This document shows positions 23,572 to 34,709 of a DNA stretch of 64,000 bases, piece by piece (within the stretch, counting starts at the first letter, position 1; each line of letters begins with the position of its first letter). Source of the stretch: Malaya genurostris (lineage: Eukaryota > Arthropoda > Insecta > Diptera > Culicidae); the NCBI RefSeq assembly GCF_030247185.1, contig NC_080572.1:87618435-87682434 (forward strand). The letters are read 5' to 3'. Under the pieces are notes generated by a model. That model did no database searches and had not been told where the DNA came from. It saw only the letters and a program-made list of their open reading frames with translations. Made by a program: the position numbers and the translations under genes.

Positions 23572-23814
23572 TCCACGTTCCCTTGTCTAGTCATCAATTC
23601 GTACGATGCCCTGATGCTCCCCCTCTCTTCAATACCCACATGGTAAATGTTTTACATTTAAATATGACTATATAAAGTTCTAGCTTCTTATTTGAATAAA
23701 CTCAAAATATCCGGAGACTACAGGAAAATCAATGTTTTCAGTAAATTTCATTTTAAAACCGCTGTAACTTGGTAACAATGGTATTATTTAACAAATTATA
23801 GAATAGCATCCTTT

Positions 23815-24856
23815 TGCCTTTCTCATATAAAAAGGTCAAGCAATCACTGTGAAAACCGACCTTTCAGCTCAGTGACTGAGTAAATGTCTCTGTGTGTGTT
23901 GTGTATGTATGTATGTATGCAACAAAAATATGCACTCACTTTGCTCAGAGAATGCTCACAAACTTATATTCACATAAAAGATATTACAGTACCACTTGCT
24001 ATTGAATTTGATTTGGATACAATTTCCGGGTTCGGAGTTACAGGATAATATGTGCATATTAATGAAAAATGTGCACTCAGTTTTCTCGACGATGGTTCAA
24101 CCGATTTTCGCAAACTAAGATTCAAATGAAATTTTTTTAAAGTTCTTTGAAAATTCCTAGATTTTTTTTTATCCAGGTCCGACTTCCGGTTCCGGAGCTA
24201 CAGCGCGATAAGTAGAAAATTTTCAATACTCATGAAGCATTTTTGGTTATGCAATCACTGTGAAAATCGTCTTTTGAACCGAGGCCCGGAGGGCCGAGTA
24301 TCATGTTCCATTCGACTCAGTTCGTGGAGTACGCAAAATGTCTTGTAACGTGTGTATGAAATTTTTTTTTTGCTCTAATTTTTCTCAGAGATGGCTGAAC
24401 CGATTTCCACAAACTTAGAATTAAATGAAAGGTCTTGTGGTCCCATACAAAATTCCTGAATATTATTTGGATCGGACTGTCGGTTCCGAAGTTATGGGGT
24501 AAAATGTGCAAAAAAAAGAAATATGTTTTCTAGCTTTTCTCATAGATGGCGTGATCAATTTTCACAAAGCAAGGGTTCAAATGAATCCGGATCCGGAAAT
24601 ATAGGGTAAAGTGCATTACAAATTTTTTTACTATCACTGAGAAGGGCGAAAAACCGTAAAATATTTCCTAAATCGACCTCAAATCTTCTCCAATTGATAA
24701 TTTTTATCAGTAGACGGCCGTAGATAACCGATTTCGGTTATCCTTTTAAGAAACGAAGAAAATTATTTTGTAGAATGCCACAGTATTATATATGATAGTA
24801 TGATTGATATGAGAAAGGCATCATTACACCACTGGGTGGATTAAAACAGGGTTTTT
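23815..24856 (-). mobile_element. CCACCTAGTGG-family element(s), minus orientation
   Basis: Contains GAGGCCCGGAGGGCCGAGT (24280-24298), AATCACTGTGAAAA motifs at about 23850 and 24250, and a terminal CACCACTGGGTGGATTAAAACAGG (about 24831-24853). A second, partial copy of the same internal text occupies 23815-24230, so this is an overlapping or nested pair. Noncoding. Confidence 0.7.
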
Positions 24857-25596
24857 CCAAGCGATGGCAAAAAAGCTGCAAATCTCTCATTGTCTCAAAA
24901 CCTTCTGTTCAATTTCATCCGGATCCGGCTAATTACAGGGCGATGAGTGTCAAAACTTTCAAACCGTCATATAAAGTGATGATGCAAACCGGTACGCACC
25001 GAAACGTACATGCGCAGGTACGGAAGAAGAAACGTTGCACACAGCGTGCGGTGTTCGATTTCATAGACACAGTAAAGAAAACTAAACCCGGTACTTGATT
25101 TTGGTTGAACATGGCGCTGCGGTTGGAAAAAAGCATAGCCACTTCACAGGAAATGTGGGTGAACGAATAGTAAAATTTCAATGGATTGGAGTGTGCGATG
25201 TGTATGAAATTTTCTCAGTCGGTAGTCGACATTGAAAATAGCAAATCATATTATGCACGCTGTGAATAATTATTATTATTATGATAATAATGACAACTGT
25301 AAGTTAGAATCATATAATATCGTGCACTCCTATTACTTCTATCAATCAAATTCATCATAATAGCGATTTTGCTATTAATCGAAATAGGGTTATTGTACCA
25401 ACTGCAGTAGAGAAGTCATGTTATTTTATGAATTATTCGACTCTAGGCTTTTATTACTCAATTTCTTAGAAGCAATATCGCAGAGAAAAACCTGTTTTGC
25501 TCCTCCAAATGTCTTTCTCATATTATTCATATTCTCAAAGTGAAATACTATATTTTGATAGGCAAAATGGTAGACTTACAATGCCTGAACAAAAGA

Positions 25597-25855
25597 AGAA
25601 TTCGGTACCAACATGTTATCAGAGCCTATCGTACGATAGGCCTTTTTGAACAAAAAATAATGCTCATTACCAGAGTTTTAAACATAGAATTCAAGCTTGT
25701 TGTACATAATTTCGTAGATTGGGCTTCAGTCTACGAGAATATAACGATTATTGTGTACATAAAAGCTATAGAGCCGAACAATGAGCATTATACTTTGTAA
25801 CATTCGCAAGGATCTATCGCACGATATGCCTTAATCATATGTTGATACCGAATTA
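25597..25855. mobile_element. Short palindromic MITE
   Basis: The left AATTCGGTACCAACATG / CCTATCGTACGATAGGCC region (25597-25641) is matched inverted by the right TATCGCACGATATGCC / ATATGTTGATACCGAATT region (about 25813-25855), with further pairing of ATAATGCTCATTA against AATGAGCATTAT. The whole unit can fold on itself. The open frame 25540-25800 crosses it and looks accidental. Confidence 0.6.
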
Positions 25856-25899
25856 TATGAACAGTTCAAACAATGTTATTCGGTTTTACATCATCTAGT

Positions 25900-26402
25900 G
25901 TAGAAACACACTCTTTAAATTAAAATGTCTACACTTATCTGCTGTAATTCCTAAATTGACAGTCAGTTTGTAAAAATCGTTATTTAAAGCGACGATGCTA
26001 AATAGAGAAACACTCTTCTAAATTTGTCTCAAACCATTTTTAAATTTGTGAGCTATGTTAGTTGCTTGTTAAACGAACCAATTTCAGCCAAATCGGTTTC
26101 CAATTCCCGGTTCCGGAAGTATCGAAAATAGTGGTCAAAAACTTCAAAACGGAACTTTTTCTCAGATATGGCTGAACCGATTTTCACAAACGTACACTCA
26201 AATGAAAGAGCATATAGCGCAATAGATTGAACTAGGGAGTGAAGTGTTAATAACGTTTTGAATTTGTAAATAACTATGTCAAATTGGGAAAAATGTTCTA
26301 ATGTTTATTCCAGTTTGTAATTTTTTGATAGAATCCCTTAGTAATATTTGTGAAAGTAATATGATAGAAGCATCATTGTACCACCAGGTGGATTAAAACA
26401 GG
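25900..26402 (-). mobile_element. CCACCTAGTGG-family copy, degraded
   Basis: Ends CACCAGGTGGATTAAAACAGG near 26381-26402. The interior has TTCCGGTTCCGGAAGTAT- and GCTGAACCGATTTTCACAAAC-type phrases. The opposite end and the CCCTCCGGGCC block are not preserved. Confidence 0.6.
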
Positions 26403-26674
26403 ATTTATTTGAAATTTTGCGTACTTTCATAAAATTATGTTAAACTAATATTCCAACAATTCTCTCAATTTTACCTACTTTTAAAAGACTATGACATTTT
26501 TTACATATTTCATCTCCTTGAGCTAAAGTGCAATAAACTTCATCTATTATCAGCTACAACAAATCACAAATAAAAATCCGTTTTAATCCACCTAGTGGTG
26601 TAATGCTGCCTTTCTCATATTATTCATTTTATCCTATATATCACAGCAGAAATTCCCCGAAACACTACAATTTA

Positions 26675-27346
26675 AAACCTGTTTTAATCCACCTAGTGGT
26701 GTAATGATGTCTTTCTCATATCAATCATACTATCATATATAATACTGTGGTACTCTTCAAAATAATTTTCTTCGATTCTTAAAAGAATAATCGAAATCAG
26801 TTTGTTTGGCCGTCTACTGATAAAAACTATCAATTGGAGAAGATTTGAGGTCGATTTAGAAAACTTTTTACGGTTTTTCTGAAAGGGGTTCAGTGATGGT
26901 AGAAATTTTTTAACACAGTTTAGTCGGATCCGGATGAAATTCCGGAATTACGTATGGGATCACAGTACCTTTCATTTAAACCTAAGTTTGTGAAAATCGG
27001 TTCAGCCATCTCCGAGAAAAGTTAGAGCACTTATTTTCACTTTTTTTTTGCACATTTTACACCATAATTCCGGAACCGGAGGTCGGATCGAGATAATATT
27101 CAAGAATTTTGTATGGGACCACAAGACCTTTCATTTGAATATAAGTATGTGAAAATCGGTTCAGCCATATCCGAGAAAAGTTAGTTCAAAAAAACGTTAC
27201 ATACACACATACGCACATACACACACACAGACATTTTGCGTACTCGACGAACTGAGACGAATGGTATATGACACTCGGCCCTCCGGGCCTCGGTTCAAAA
27301 GTCGGTTTTCACAGTGATTGCATAACCTTTCAATATGAGAAAGGCA
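26675..27346 (+). mobile_element. CCACCTAGTGG-family element, best-preserved copy
   Basis: Starts GTTTTAATCCACCTAGTGG, followed by GTCTTTCTCATAT, and ends ATATGAGAAAGGC, giving inverted near-terminal repeats of about 13 bp. Interior order: CATATAATACTGTGG; GAACCGGAGGTCGGATC; GTGAAAATCGGTTCAGCCAT (twice); a CA-rich run (27203-27230); GGCCCTCCGGGCCTCGGTT (27279-27297); CGGTTTTCACAGTGATTGCA. No coding capacity. A terminal fragment of another copy directly precedes it (26577-26640). The right end of this copy supplies the empty-site sequence for the Transib insertion at 42319. Confidence 0.75.
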
Positions 27347-27559
27347 AAAAGTTTAGAAAAGAGTTTTAAAGTTTTTTCCAAACCTATTCAATCAAATTTG
27401 AGAATTTTGGACAAAAATGTACCGAAATAGGACTTGGATGAAATTCAGCAAACCATCCATGGGACTATCAATCCTTCATTTGGTTACATACTGTCATGAT
27501 CTGGAAACTAGATAAGTTTACCAGCCAATTTAAAGAATTGATAACTAATGGAAAACATA

Positions 27560-28046
27560 TTTTTAAATTGACATTGTTACACTAAGCACCCTACATCTAA
27601 AACGTGGTGTTGGATCCGAATGAAAATTGAGGTATTCGTATGGTATCGTACGACCATTGATTTGAATTCAAGTTTGTAAAAAATCGGTTCTGAGATCTCC
27701 GAGAAAAGTTAGCGACATTATTTCAACATATTTGGTGCACCTGTAACTCACCCTGTAATTTCGGAACCGGAACTCGGATCCAAATGAAATTCAGGAATTT
27801 TGTTAAACACCATTAGACTATTCATGTGAATCTAAGTTTGTGAAAATCGGTTCAGCCGTCTGCGAGAAAAGTGAGAGCTATTATTTTCACAGTTTCGGTG
27901 ACAATATTTGTCACACACACAGACATTTGCTCAATTCGTCGAGCTGAATCGAATGGTATATGACCTTCGGCCCTCCGGGCCTCGGTTAAAAAGTCGGTTT
28001 TTGCAGTGGTTGTATAGCCTTTCTATACCAGAAATGCAAAAATACC
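27560..28046 (+). mobile_element. CCACCTAGTGG-family copy, 5' part missing
   Basis: Contains ATTTCGGAACCGGAACTCGG, the CACACACACAGACATTTGC run at 27905-27927, CGGCCCTCCGGGCCTCGGTT (about 27968-27987) and GCAGTGGTTGTATAGCC. The CCACCTAGTGG end is absent. Confidence 0.7.
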
Positions 28047-28049
28047 ATT

Positions 28050-29687
28050 TTTGAGATAATCAGTTTGTATGTTTCATTTGCAAAATAAAATTAAAAAAAA
28101 AACAACAGTTTCTTACAGCGTATGCTTTCTCCATATGGCCCCAATGGTTACCTAAAGCATTGCCGAAGACACAAAACCAATCGGACTAACAGTTTTTGAG
28201 ATGTGTTTTTTGTTTTTTTTTGTCAAAATATTAAATATCCAAGAATTATGAGTGCTACAGTAAATTAAGCAGCGTTTTTTTTTTCAAATATTAAGCGACT
28301 AAAATTTGGTTTCAGAAAAATACATCATAAGAAAATGTGCGTCTCAGAATAAGACACCTATTCGCTTGCATACACAAATACGAAAAACTTTATCACTCCG
28401 AAAGCACCACCGTAAGAAAAATACATAAACTAAACTGAGTTAATAAATTCGTTGAAACTCGTTACTGCTCATTCGTTATGTCAGTATGCCATGCAAGTAA
28501 CGAATGTATACATGATTTCATTAGAAATTTTTCCCAATGCCTTAACACAAACAGCAAATCTGTTACATTTAGCAATTAGCATCAACTTGCCGACAGACAA
28601 TTTTCGTATCCCGTTGTGCTCGTGAAAATTTGATTAATATGATTTCAATAAACCGCAAAAGTTTTAGTCAATTTGCACTTCATAAATAGTGACGAACGAA
28701 TTTATGTCGTCATGCTAGATTTTGACGGAAGGGTTTCTCAAATAGACTGGTATCATGTGACCCGAACATTAGTTTCTAAATCTTTGTAAATACAGGAATC
28801 ATTTTTACCCTCACTCTTCTGGTGGGGTGGAAGTTCATCGTACAACGATTGATTGAATGATCACACAAATACTCCGTTAACGGTTGAAGTGAATCATGCA
28901 ACCTGATAGTAAACTGAATCGAGGAGCTGTGTTCGGGCCAAATTCCGGTGTTGATCATATAAATGCATTAGCATGGCAGTTCCAGCGGAAAATTTGTCAT
29001 CTTAACTCACGAAACCGCTATATCAGCTCATACGTGGTTAGAGATTTGATTGATTATGCATAATATCCTCATGGTTATTCCGCGCTTTCTACTGCTATTC
29101 GCAATCAAACACGGTATATTTTTGAAAACCTCTTTTCAGCGTTGTGAAAGTGAAGATGGCAGCACCAGTTCGGTTCGATATTTAGTTTGCTAAAGAGAAG
29201 TATTAAGCCGCTCTTACCGCCAATGTGTAATTTTGGGAGTTGAACACTAGCCCGATTTTATTTACTTCAGTATTTAATGTATTTGCCATGTCATTTTGTA
29301 TTGACATGAAGCCAGCAGCAACTAATTTTATTTTCAATCAATATTTGCCATCTTTGAAACTCAGAAATGCAAAATTTGGGGATAATATTTTATAACCAGA
29401 ACACAATTAATAGAATGATATTCTGGATTAAACTTACTATAGAAAGTTATCCGATGAAACAGTGATGTAGGGTCCGAAAGTACTATATATTAGAATATGC
29501 AATTCGTTCGCGAGCGGTTCTAAAGAATTTCTTCCTCTGAACGTACGGAAAATCTTCACTGAACAGTGATAGTTCATTCTGCTCAGAAGAAATCGAAATG
29601 ATTGACTCCCATAACAGAATGTTTCGGAGCTTTTGAAGAATATGGAACAAGTTAATGATATTTGGAATCTTAAATGAGTCAAGATGA
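28050..29687. other. No recognised gene
   Basis: Short frames only (28776-28958 and 29437-29682 on the minus strand), without domains. The 28120-28215 text (GCATTGCCGAAGACACAAAA) is dispersed-repeat-like. Confidence 0.5.
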
Positions 29688-29707
29688 AGTTATCATTGGA
29701 TTGGTTA

Positions 29708-30983
29708 TCATTATTATCATTATCATTATCATTAGAGACCGCCCGTGTGTTGCTACTCCGTTATTGATCTGGACCAATTGAGATTGCAAAATGATTTTTT
29801 GAAGTAACATGTTTGGGAATAACACATTGTTTCACACTGTGCAAACTGTATTGAACCATGCATGCTGATCAATACCGACGCCGGCCACGTCCGAATGCAG
29901 ATCTACTTGGGAGGGAAAGGATTGTTAGTTCGATGCATGTTGCTACTAAGAACCGAGGAATCCTCTGCATTCCCACATGCATCACAGGAGAGGATACTTT
30001 GTTAGTAAATGTTTTAATAATGTTATCATGTGTTTATTGCTCTGGGTAGCCGGCTACCAAGAATGTTTTAAAGTATTATCGTTTTATGTGTTACTTTGTG
30101 CTGGCAATATAATGCACGAAACAGTCAATCTCCGAAATTGACAAAACTCCGGACAGCCGGCTGTCGAGTATGCAGTCACTCGTTTATGCATCTACCTTTC
30201 GCGTTTTTTTTAGTCATGCAAAAAAACAAATTCGGATTGATAAAAAAAAGGTATCATCTCACTGCTAGGTGGATTAAGAACGTTTTTATAAATGAAACTA
30301 CGTGATACAAAATAAACGAGCGAATAGGATTTAGACAAAAAAGTTGATTCATTGCATTGAAATATTCTAAACAGTTATTATAAAATCATTTTAAATCACC
30401 AAACAAAGGTCAACAGATTTCACACGCGTCTTGATTCTTTATTATTTCCGCTTTATTATTTTAATTATTTATCAAAATTATTAATTGGTTATATTAGTTG
30501 ATCTGGGCAGCCGGCTACCGAGAAAAATATTAATTTACTGTTTGAAATATTAATATCAAGTGTTTTTTACTATGTATTCAATATACCGATACATGTCATC
30601 TCTGTTATTAACTTTGTAATATAAACGGATTTGCGCAATGGTTGATTTTTATCATTCATTTTATAATCCTGAAAGACAATCAATAACATGGAAGAAGAAA
30701 TCATTCCTAATAAAACTTTTCTACGAAGCTAGACGAAAATTGATAGGTTGAATAAAGAGATGATTTAGTAAAATAGAGTAATCAGAAGTAAAACATTGAA
30801 AATACCTGATAACTGAAAGGAAAAAAAACTCCTGCAATTGTCGCCTTTTACGACATGGAAGCAGGAACCCAGTGGATCTATTCTTGGTTCATTTTTTCCG
30901 CCGGATTCCACACGGCATCTAGGCTGGTACAGTCCGGAGAGAGCTAATAGGTACTATCAATCTCCTAGTGGACCCCAGCCCCT
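29708..30983 (-). mobile_element. ~1.27-kb non-coding retroelement, copy 1, 20-bp target duplication
   Basis: Flanked by an exact 20-bp direct repeat (29688-29707 and 30984-31003). In element orientation (minus strand) it begins AGGGGCTGGGGTCC, ends GGTCTCTAATG, and has a tail of tandem TAATGA units (29708-29733). Long target duplications and a simple-repeat tail are marks of target-primed retrotransposition. No reverse transcriptase is encoded: two frames of 63 and 69 codons (29858-30049 and 30096-30305, antisense to the element) exist in both copies but carry no domain. A full-length inverted relative is at 33085-34682. It could be an internally deleted LINE derivative or a very large SINE. 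Confidence 0.75.
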
Positions 30984-31003
30984 AGTTATCATTGGATTGG
31001 TTA

Positions 31004-31660
31004 GAACAAAATACAAACAGTAAATTTAATTATTTTTTCGAAGTGGTTTTATTATTTCGGACTGTTCCGCGTTACTCGCGTTAGCTCCACCCTTGTATGT
31101 GGTAGTATTCTTTGATTCTGATATTTAAACAGACCACAGACCCTTTCACACAACCAACAACGACATACATAGAACTGATTCGCTCTAACGTCGACCGCAA
31201 GGCAACAATTTTCATCGACACTCTGCTGATCCTTCGATTCATCATATGAACGTTGAAGTGTTAGGATAAACTCTAAGAAAATTTATTTTAAATTCATATA
31301 AAATTCGTAGAATCTTCGGTTCTTTCGAATTGAGTATTTGTACCTCATTCGTGTGACGGAATGAACTTATTTTGAAACTTCGAAATATCTGCTGCAGGAA
31401 CATAACAAATTAGTATTAGGGTCCTGAATCTATATACAGTACAATATAAACTGTTTTTAATGTAAAGAATCAATGACGAAACGTAAAGAAAAACTGTGTT
31501 TCTATATTTGAATACTTCTTCAAGACTACTGTATGTTTCAGCGAAATTACCCTGTAGGCGGAAGAGTCTTCGCTGAAGTGACCCTTTCAGGAAAGAAATT
31601 CGTTGTACCAAGTGCCTACCATAAAACTATATACAAAACTTGTAGACTCAATAATTATCA
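31004..31660. other. No recognised gene
   Basis: Unassigned. The 31345-31611 minus frame has no motif. Confidence 0.4.
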
Positions 31661-31679
31661 ACACTGAATTTGATTATAA

Positions 31680-31990
31680 TACCAACTTTAATGAACGTTT
31701 TTGACTACGCAGCACATATCAGTTCGGAGCTGAATTGCCATTGCCACTTAGCATTTCAACTTGAACCGGTAAGCAGACGTTTACTCTACGTGAATGATTT
31801 TAACAACTGTCTTTATGTCTCGAAACAAAACAAACCCTTTAGCAGACCATGTTGAACTTCTAAGTGGCACCAGTACTACTATTCACAGAAGAGTTGTAGG
31901 CGAAACGTAAAACGGAATAATGCGGCTTCACTACTGAAGAAAGCACTTGAATAAAAACCAATTCAAACTGAACTGCTAGTGTCTCATGAG
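31680..31990 (+). repeat. Hammerhead-motif repeat family, degenerate copy
   Basis: Shares with 57590-57950 the phrases TTCAACTTGAACC and GTTTACTCTAC. At 31886-31906 it has GAAGAGTTGTAGGCGAAACG, a decayed form of the hammerhead-like core that is intact at 50614-50634. The invariant CUGAUGA is lost, so no ribozyme activity is expected. Confidence 0.5.
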
Positions 31991-32017
31991 TAAAATAGTT
32001 ATATTGTTGAAGAAATG

Positions 32018-32760
32018 TATTGGGAGTACAAATTGATTCGGCCCGTTGTTTTTTTTGTTTTTGGTCAAAAGCGCATTTATTTCAAAATAGAAAGAATTTA
32101 AAGATTAATCAAAGTATCGTCCATCGCTAGTTACTACTTTTTCCCACCTCTCAGGCAATTTTCGAATTCTATCTCGATAAAATTTCTCATCGTTTAAGAT
32201 GATCCAAGCTTGAAATCAATTTTTGATTTCTGTCAGATCGTGCTGCATCCGTCGGAACAACCAGTATTCAGAAAAAGCTATATCAGGAGAATACGGCGGG
32301 TGCGGCAAAATGTCCTCCTTCAGCGATTCCAATTATTTTTCACGACTTTTGCGCCACGAGGTCGAGCGTTGTCATGCAGGAGAATTACCTTTTCGTGTCT
32401 TTGGTTGTATTCCAGCCATTTTTCTCGCATCTATTGCAGCTTATACCGATCGCCCGTTTTAGTATAGCCTGGTTGTAATAGCTTATAGTACACAACCCCC
32501 TTTTGGTTCCACCAGATGCACAACATGACCATCGAACCATGAATATTCAGCTTTGGTGTTGATGTTGAGATCGATGGCAACAATTGACCGGGCAAAGCGT
32601 AATATTTTTTCTTCTTGGGGTTATCAAAGAATATTCGTTTTTCATCCCCAGTAACAATTCGATGTAAAATAAAAAACCCTTTTTTTGTTGCCTTTGAATC
32701 AGTTACTCGCAAGTGAAAAATCTCCTTTCAATGTCTCTCGATTTCAGTTCATTATCACCA
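32018..32760 (-). pseudogene. Mariner transposase, 5'-truncated, catalytic Asp changed
   Basis: On the minus strand, from about 32760, ELKSRDIERRFFTCE and then a stop precede the 93-codon frame 32431-32712. That frame holds the first catalytic Asp (HRIVTGDEKRIFFDNP) and KLNIHGSMVMLCIWWNQKG. Further frames give QRHEKVILLHDNARP (second Asp) and, after a frameshift, ILPHPPYSPDIAFSEYWLFR. In mariner the third catalytic residue is the Asp of APSDY; here it is Glu. The C-terminus PERWEKVVTSDGRYFD follows. The lower edge TTGGGAGTACAAATTGATTC next to TA (32018-32019) may be the 3' TIR; the other TIR and the DNA-binding domain are missing. The gene cannot be active. Confidence 0.8.
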
Positions 32761-32814
32761 TGAACATCCACAAGCATGCTTTATGCTATATTTGAAAGAA
32801 TTAATACTTAACAA

Positions 32815-33060
32815 ACAACGAAACTGTTTTAATCCACGTAGTTGTGTAGTGATGCCTTCCAAAATTCTTGATAAAACTCTCCAATGAATCTTTAATAAAA
32901 TCAAGAAAGTTTGTTCGGGCTTAAATTAGTATAACATTTTCAAATTGTTTTCAGTTTTGAGACAAATTTGGGAAAAAAAATTTTTTGCCTTGTCGCTGAC
33001 AGTTTGATTTTTTTATTAAGGACTTTTTAACCGGCTGGTCATTCGGGTTAGTTTTTCGAG
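32815..33060 (+). repeat. CCACCTAGTGG-family fragment
   Basis: Begins CTGTTTTAATCCACGTAGTTG and continues into degraded text. It is cut by the target duplication of the retroelement that follows, whose 24-bp target site (33061-33084) contains AATCAGCTCAAGCGTCTC. Confidence 0.5.
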
Positions 33061-33084
33061 AATCAGCTCAAGCGTCTCTGAGAA

Positions 33085-34682
33085 GGGGCTGGGGTCCACT
33101 AGGAGATTGATAGTACCTATTAGCTCTCTCCGGACTGTACCAGCCTAGATGCCGTGTGGAATCCGGCGGAAAAAATTAACCAAGAATAGATCCACTGGGT
33201 TCCTGCTTCCATGTCGTAAAAGGCGACAATTGCAGGAGTTTCTTTTTCCTTTCAGTTATTAGATATTTTCAATGTTTCACTTCTGATTACTCTATTTTAC
33301 TAAATTATCTTTTCATTCAACCTATCAATTTCCGTTTAGCTTCGGAGAAAAGTTTTGGAATGTTTTCTTCTTCCATGTTATTGATTGTCTTTCAGGATTA
33401 TAAAATGAATAATAAAAATCAACTATTGCGCAAATCCGTTGATATTACAAAGTTAATAACAGAGATAACATCTATCGGTATATTGAATACATAGTGGCCC
33501 TTATTACCGGTATCACTACACGGTGAAAACCAAGTGAAGCGACTGTGGCCCTTACTATGGGTATCACTTCACGGTGGAAATCAAGTGAAGTGAATGTAGG
33601 TCCTTATTACGCAAGTCGCTTTAAAGACAGAAGTATTCACTTGGATGAACTTGATGCCATTATGAACATCACGCCACCAATATTTTGTTGAAAAAATATT
33701 TTTTTCCATAACAGTAATCACTTCACTATGCGTGATACTGGTAATAGGTAAAATCAAGTGAAGTGACATGTAAGTGAAGTGAATGTGAAAGTGGAAGTGA
33801 GAACGGTAATAAGGGCCAGTAAAAAAATACACTTGATAATAATATTTCAAACAATAAATTAATATTTTTCTCGGTAGCCGACTGCCCAGATCAACCAATA
33901 TAATTTTAATTTAATAATTTTAATAACTAATTAAAATAATAAAGTGGAAATAATGATGAATCAAGACGCGCGTGAAATCTGTTGACCTTTAATTGGTGAT
34001 TTAAAATGATTTTATAACAACTGTTTAGAATATTTCAATGCAATGAATCAACTTTTTTGTCTAAATCCTATTCGCTCGTTTATTTTGTATCACGTAGTTT
34101 CATTTATAAAAACGTGCTTAATCCACCTAGCAGTGAGATGATACCTTTTTTTTATCAATCCGCATGTGTTTTTTTGCATGACTAAAAAAAACGCGAAAGG
34201 TAGATGCATAAACGAGTGACTGCATACTCGACAGCCGGCTGTCCGGAGTTTTGTCAATTTCGGAGATTGACTGTTTCGTGCATTATATTGCCAGCACAAA
34301 GTAACACATAAAACGATAATACTTTAAAACATTCTTGGTAGCCGGCTACCCAGAGCAATAAACACATGATAACATTATTAAAACATTTACTAACAAAGTA
34401 TCCTCTCCTGTGATGCATGTGGGAATGCAGAGGATTCCTCGGTTCCTAGTAGTAACATGCATCGAACTAACAATCCTTTCCCTCCCAAGTAGATCTGCAT
34501 TCGGACGTGGCCGGCGTCGGTATTGATCAGCATGCATGGTTCAATACAGTTTGCACAGTGTGAAACAATGTGTTATTCCCAAACATGTTACTTCAAAAAA
34601 TCATTTTGCAATCTCAATTGGTCCAGATCAATAACGGAGTAGCAACACACGGGCGGTCTCTAATGCTAATGCTAATGCTAAA
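33085..34682 (+). mobile_element. ~1.27-kb non-coding retroelement, copy 2, 24-bp target duplication
   Basis: Opposite in orientation to copy 1 and near-identical to it over most of its length. Flanked by an exact 24-bp repeat (33061-33084 and 34683-34706). Begins GGGGCTGGGGTCC and ends CGGTCTCTAATGC with a TAATGC hexamer tail. After subtracting the 322-bp MITE at 33496-33817 and its 3-bp duplication, the length is 1,273 bp, matching the 1,276 bp of copy 1, so both are full-length insertions with independent targets. The first ~62 nt can form a nested hairpin: GGGCTGG (33086-33092) with CCAGCCT (33140-33146), GTCC with GGAC, and GGAGATTGATAG with CTATTAG..TCTCC. Internal GCCGGCTACC/GCCGGCTGTC motifs recur near 33880, 34230 and 34340. 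Confidence 0.8.
33496..33817. mobile_element. 322-bp MITE, 3-bp (AGT) target duplication
   Basis: Inserted in retroelement copy 2. The uninterrupted sequence is seen in copy 1 (minus-strand text ATACATAGTAAAAAACAC), so the empty site is known. Ends are GGCCCTTATTACCG and CGGTAATAAGGGCC, a perfect 14-bp TIR. AGT is repeated at 33493-33495 and 33818-33820. The left part holds ~52-bp near-repeats starting GGCCCTTA at 33496 and 33547. AAGTGAAGTGA words are frequent. Three-base duplications and GGCCC-type ends recall PIF/Harbinger-type MITEs, but the target AGT is not the usual TWA. Confidence 0.85.
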
Positions 34683-34709
34683 AATCAGCTCAAGCGTCTC
34701 TGAGAAATT

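Noticed and set aside
29858..30305. 63- and 69-codon frames conserved in both retroelement copies (also 34346-34537 and 34090-34299)
   Set aside because: Conservation follows from the copies being near-identical DNA. The frames are antisense to the element and have no domain. More diverged copies would be needed to see codon-level selection.
33085..33180. HDV-like ribozyme at the retroelement 5' end
   Set aside because: The outer 7-bp helix fits P1, but no convincing P2 strand, P1.1 or catalytic-C joining segment could be assigned. It was kept only as a hairpin observation.
29688..34706. A single 5-kb inverted-repeat transposon
   Set aside because: Each arm has its own distinct long target duplication, so they are two independent insertions in opposite orientation, not TIRs of one element.
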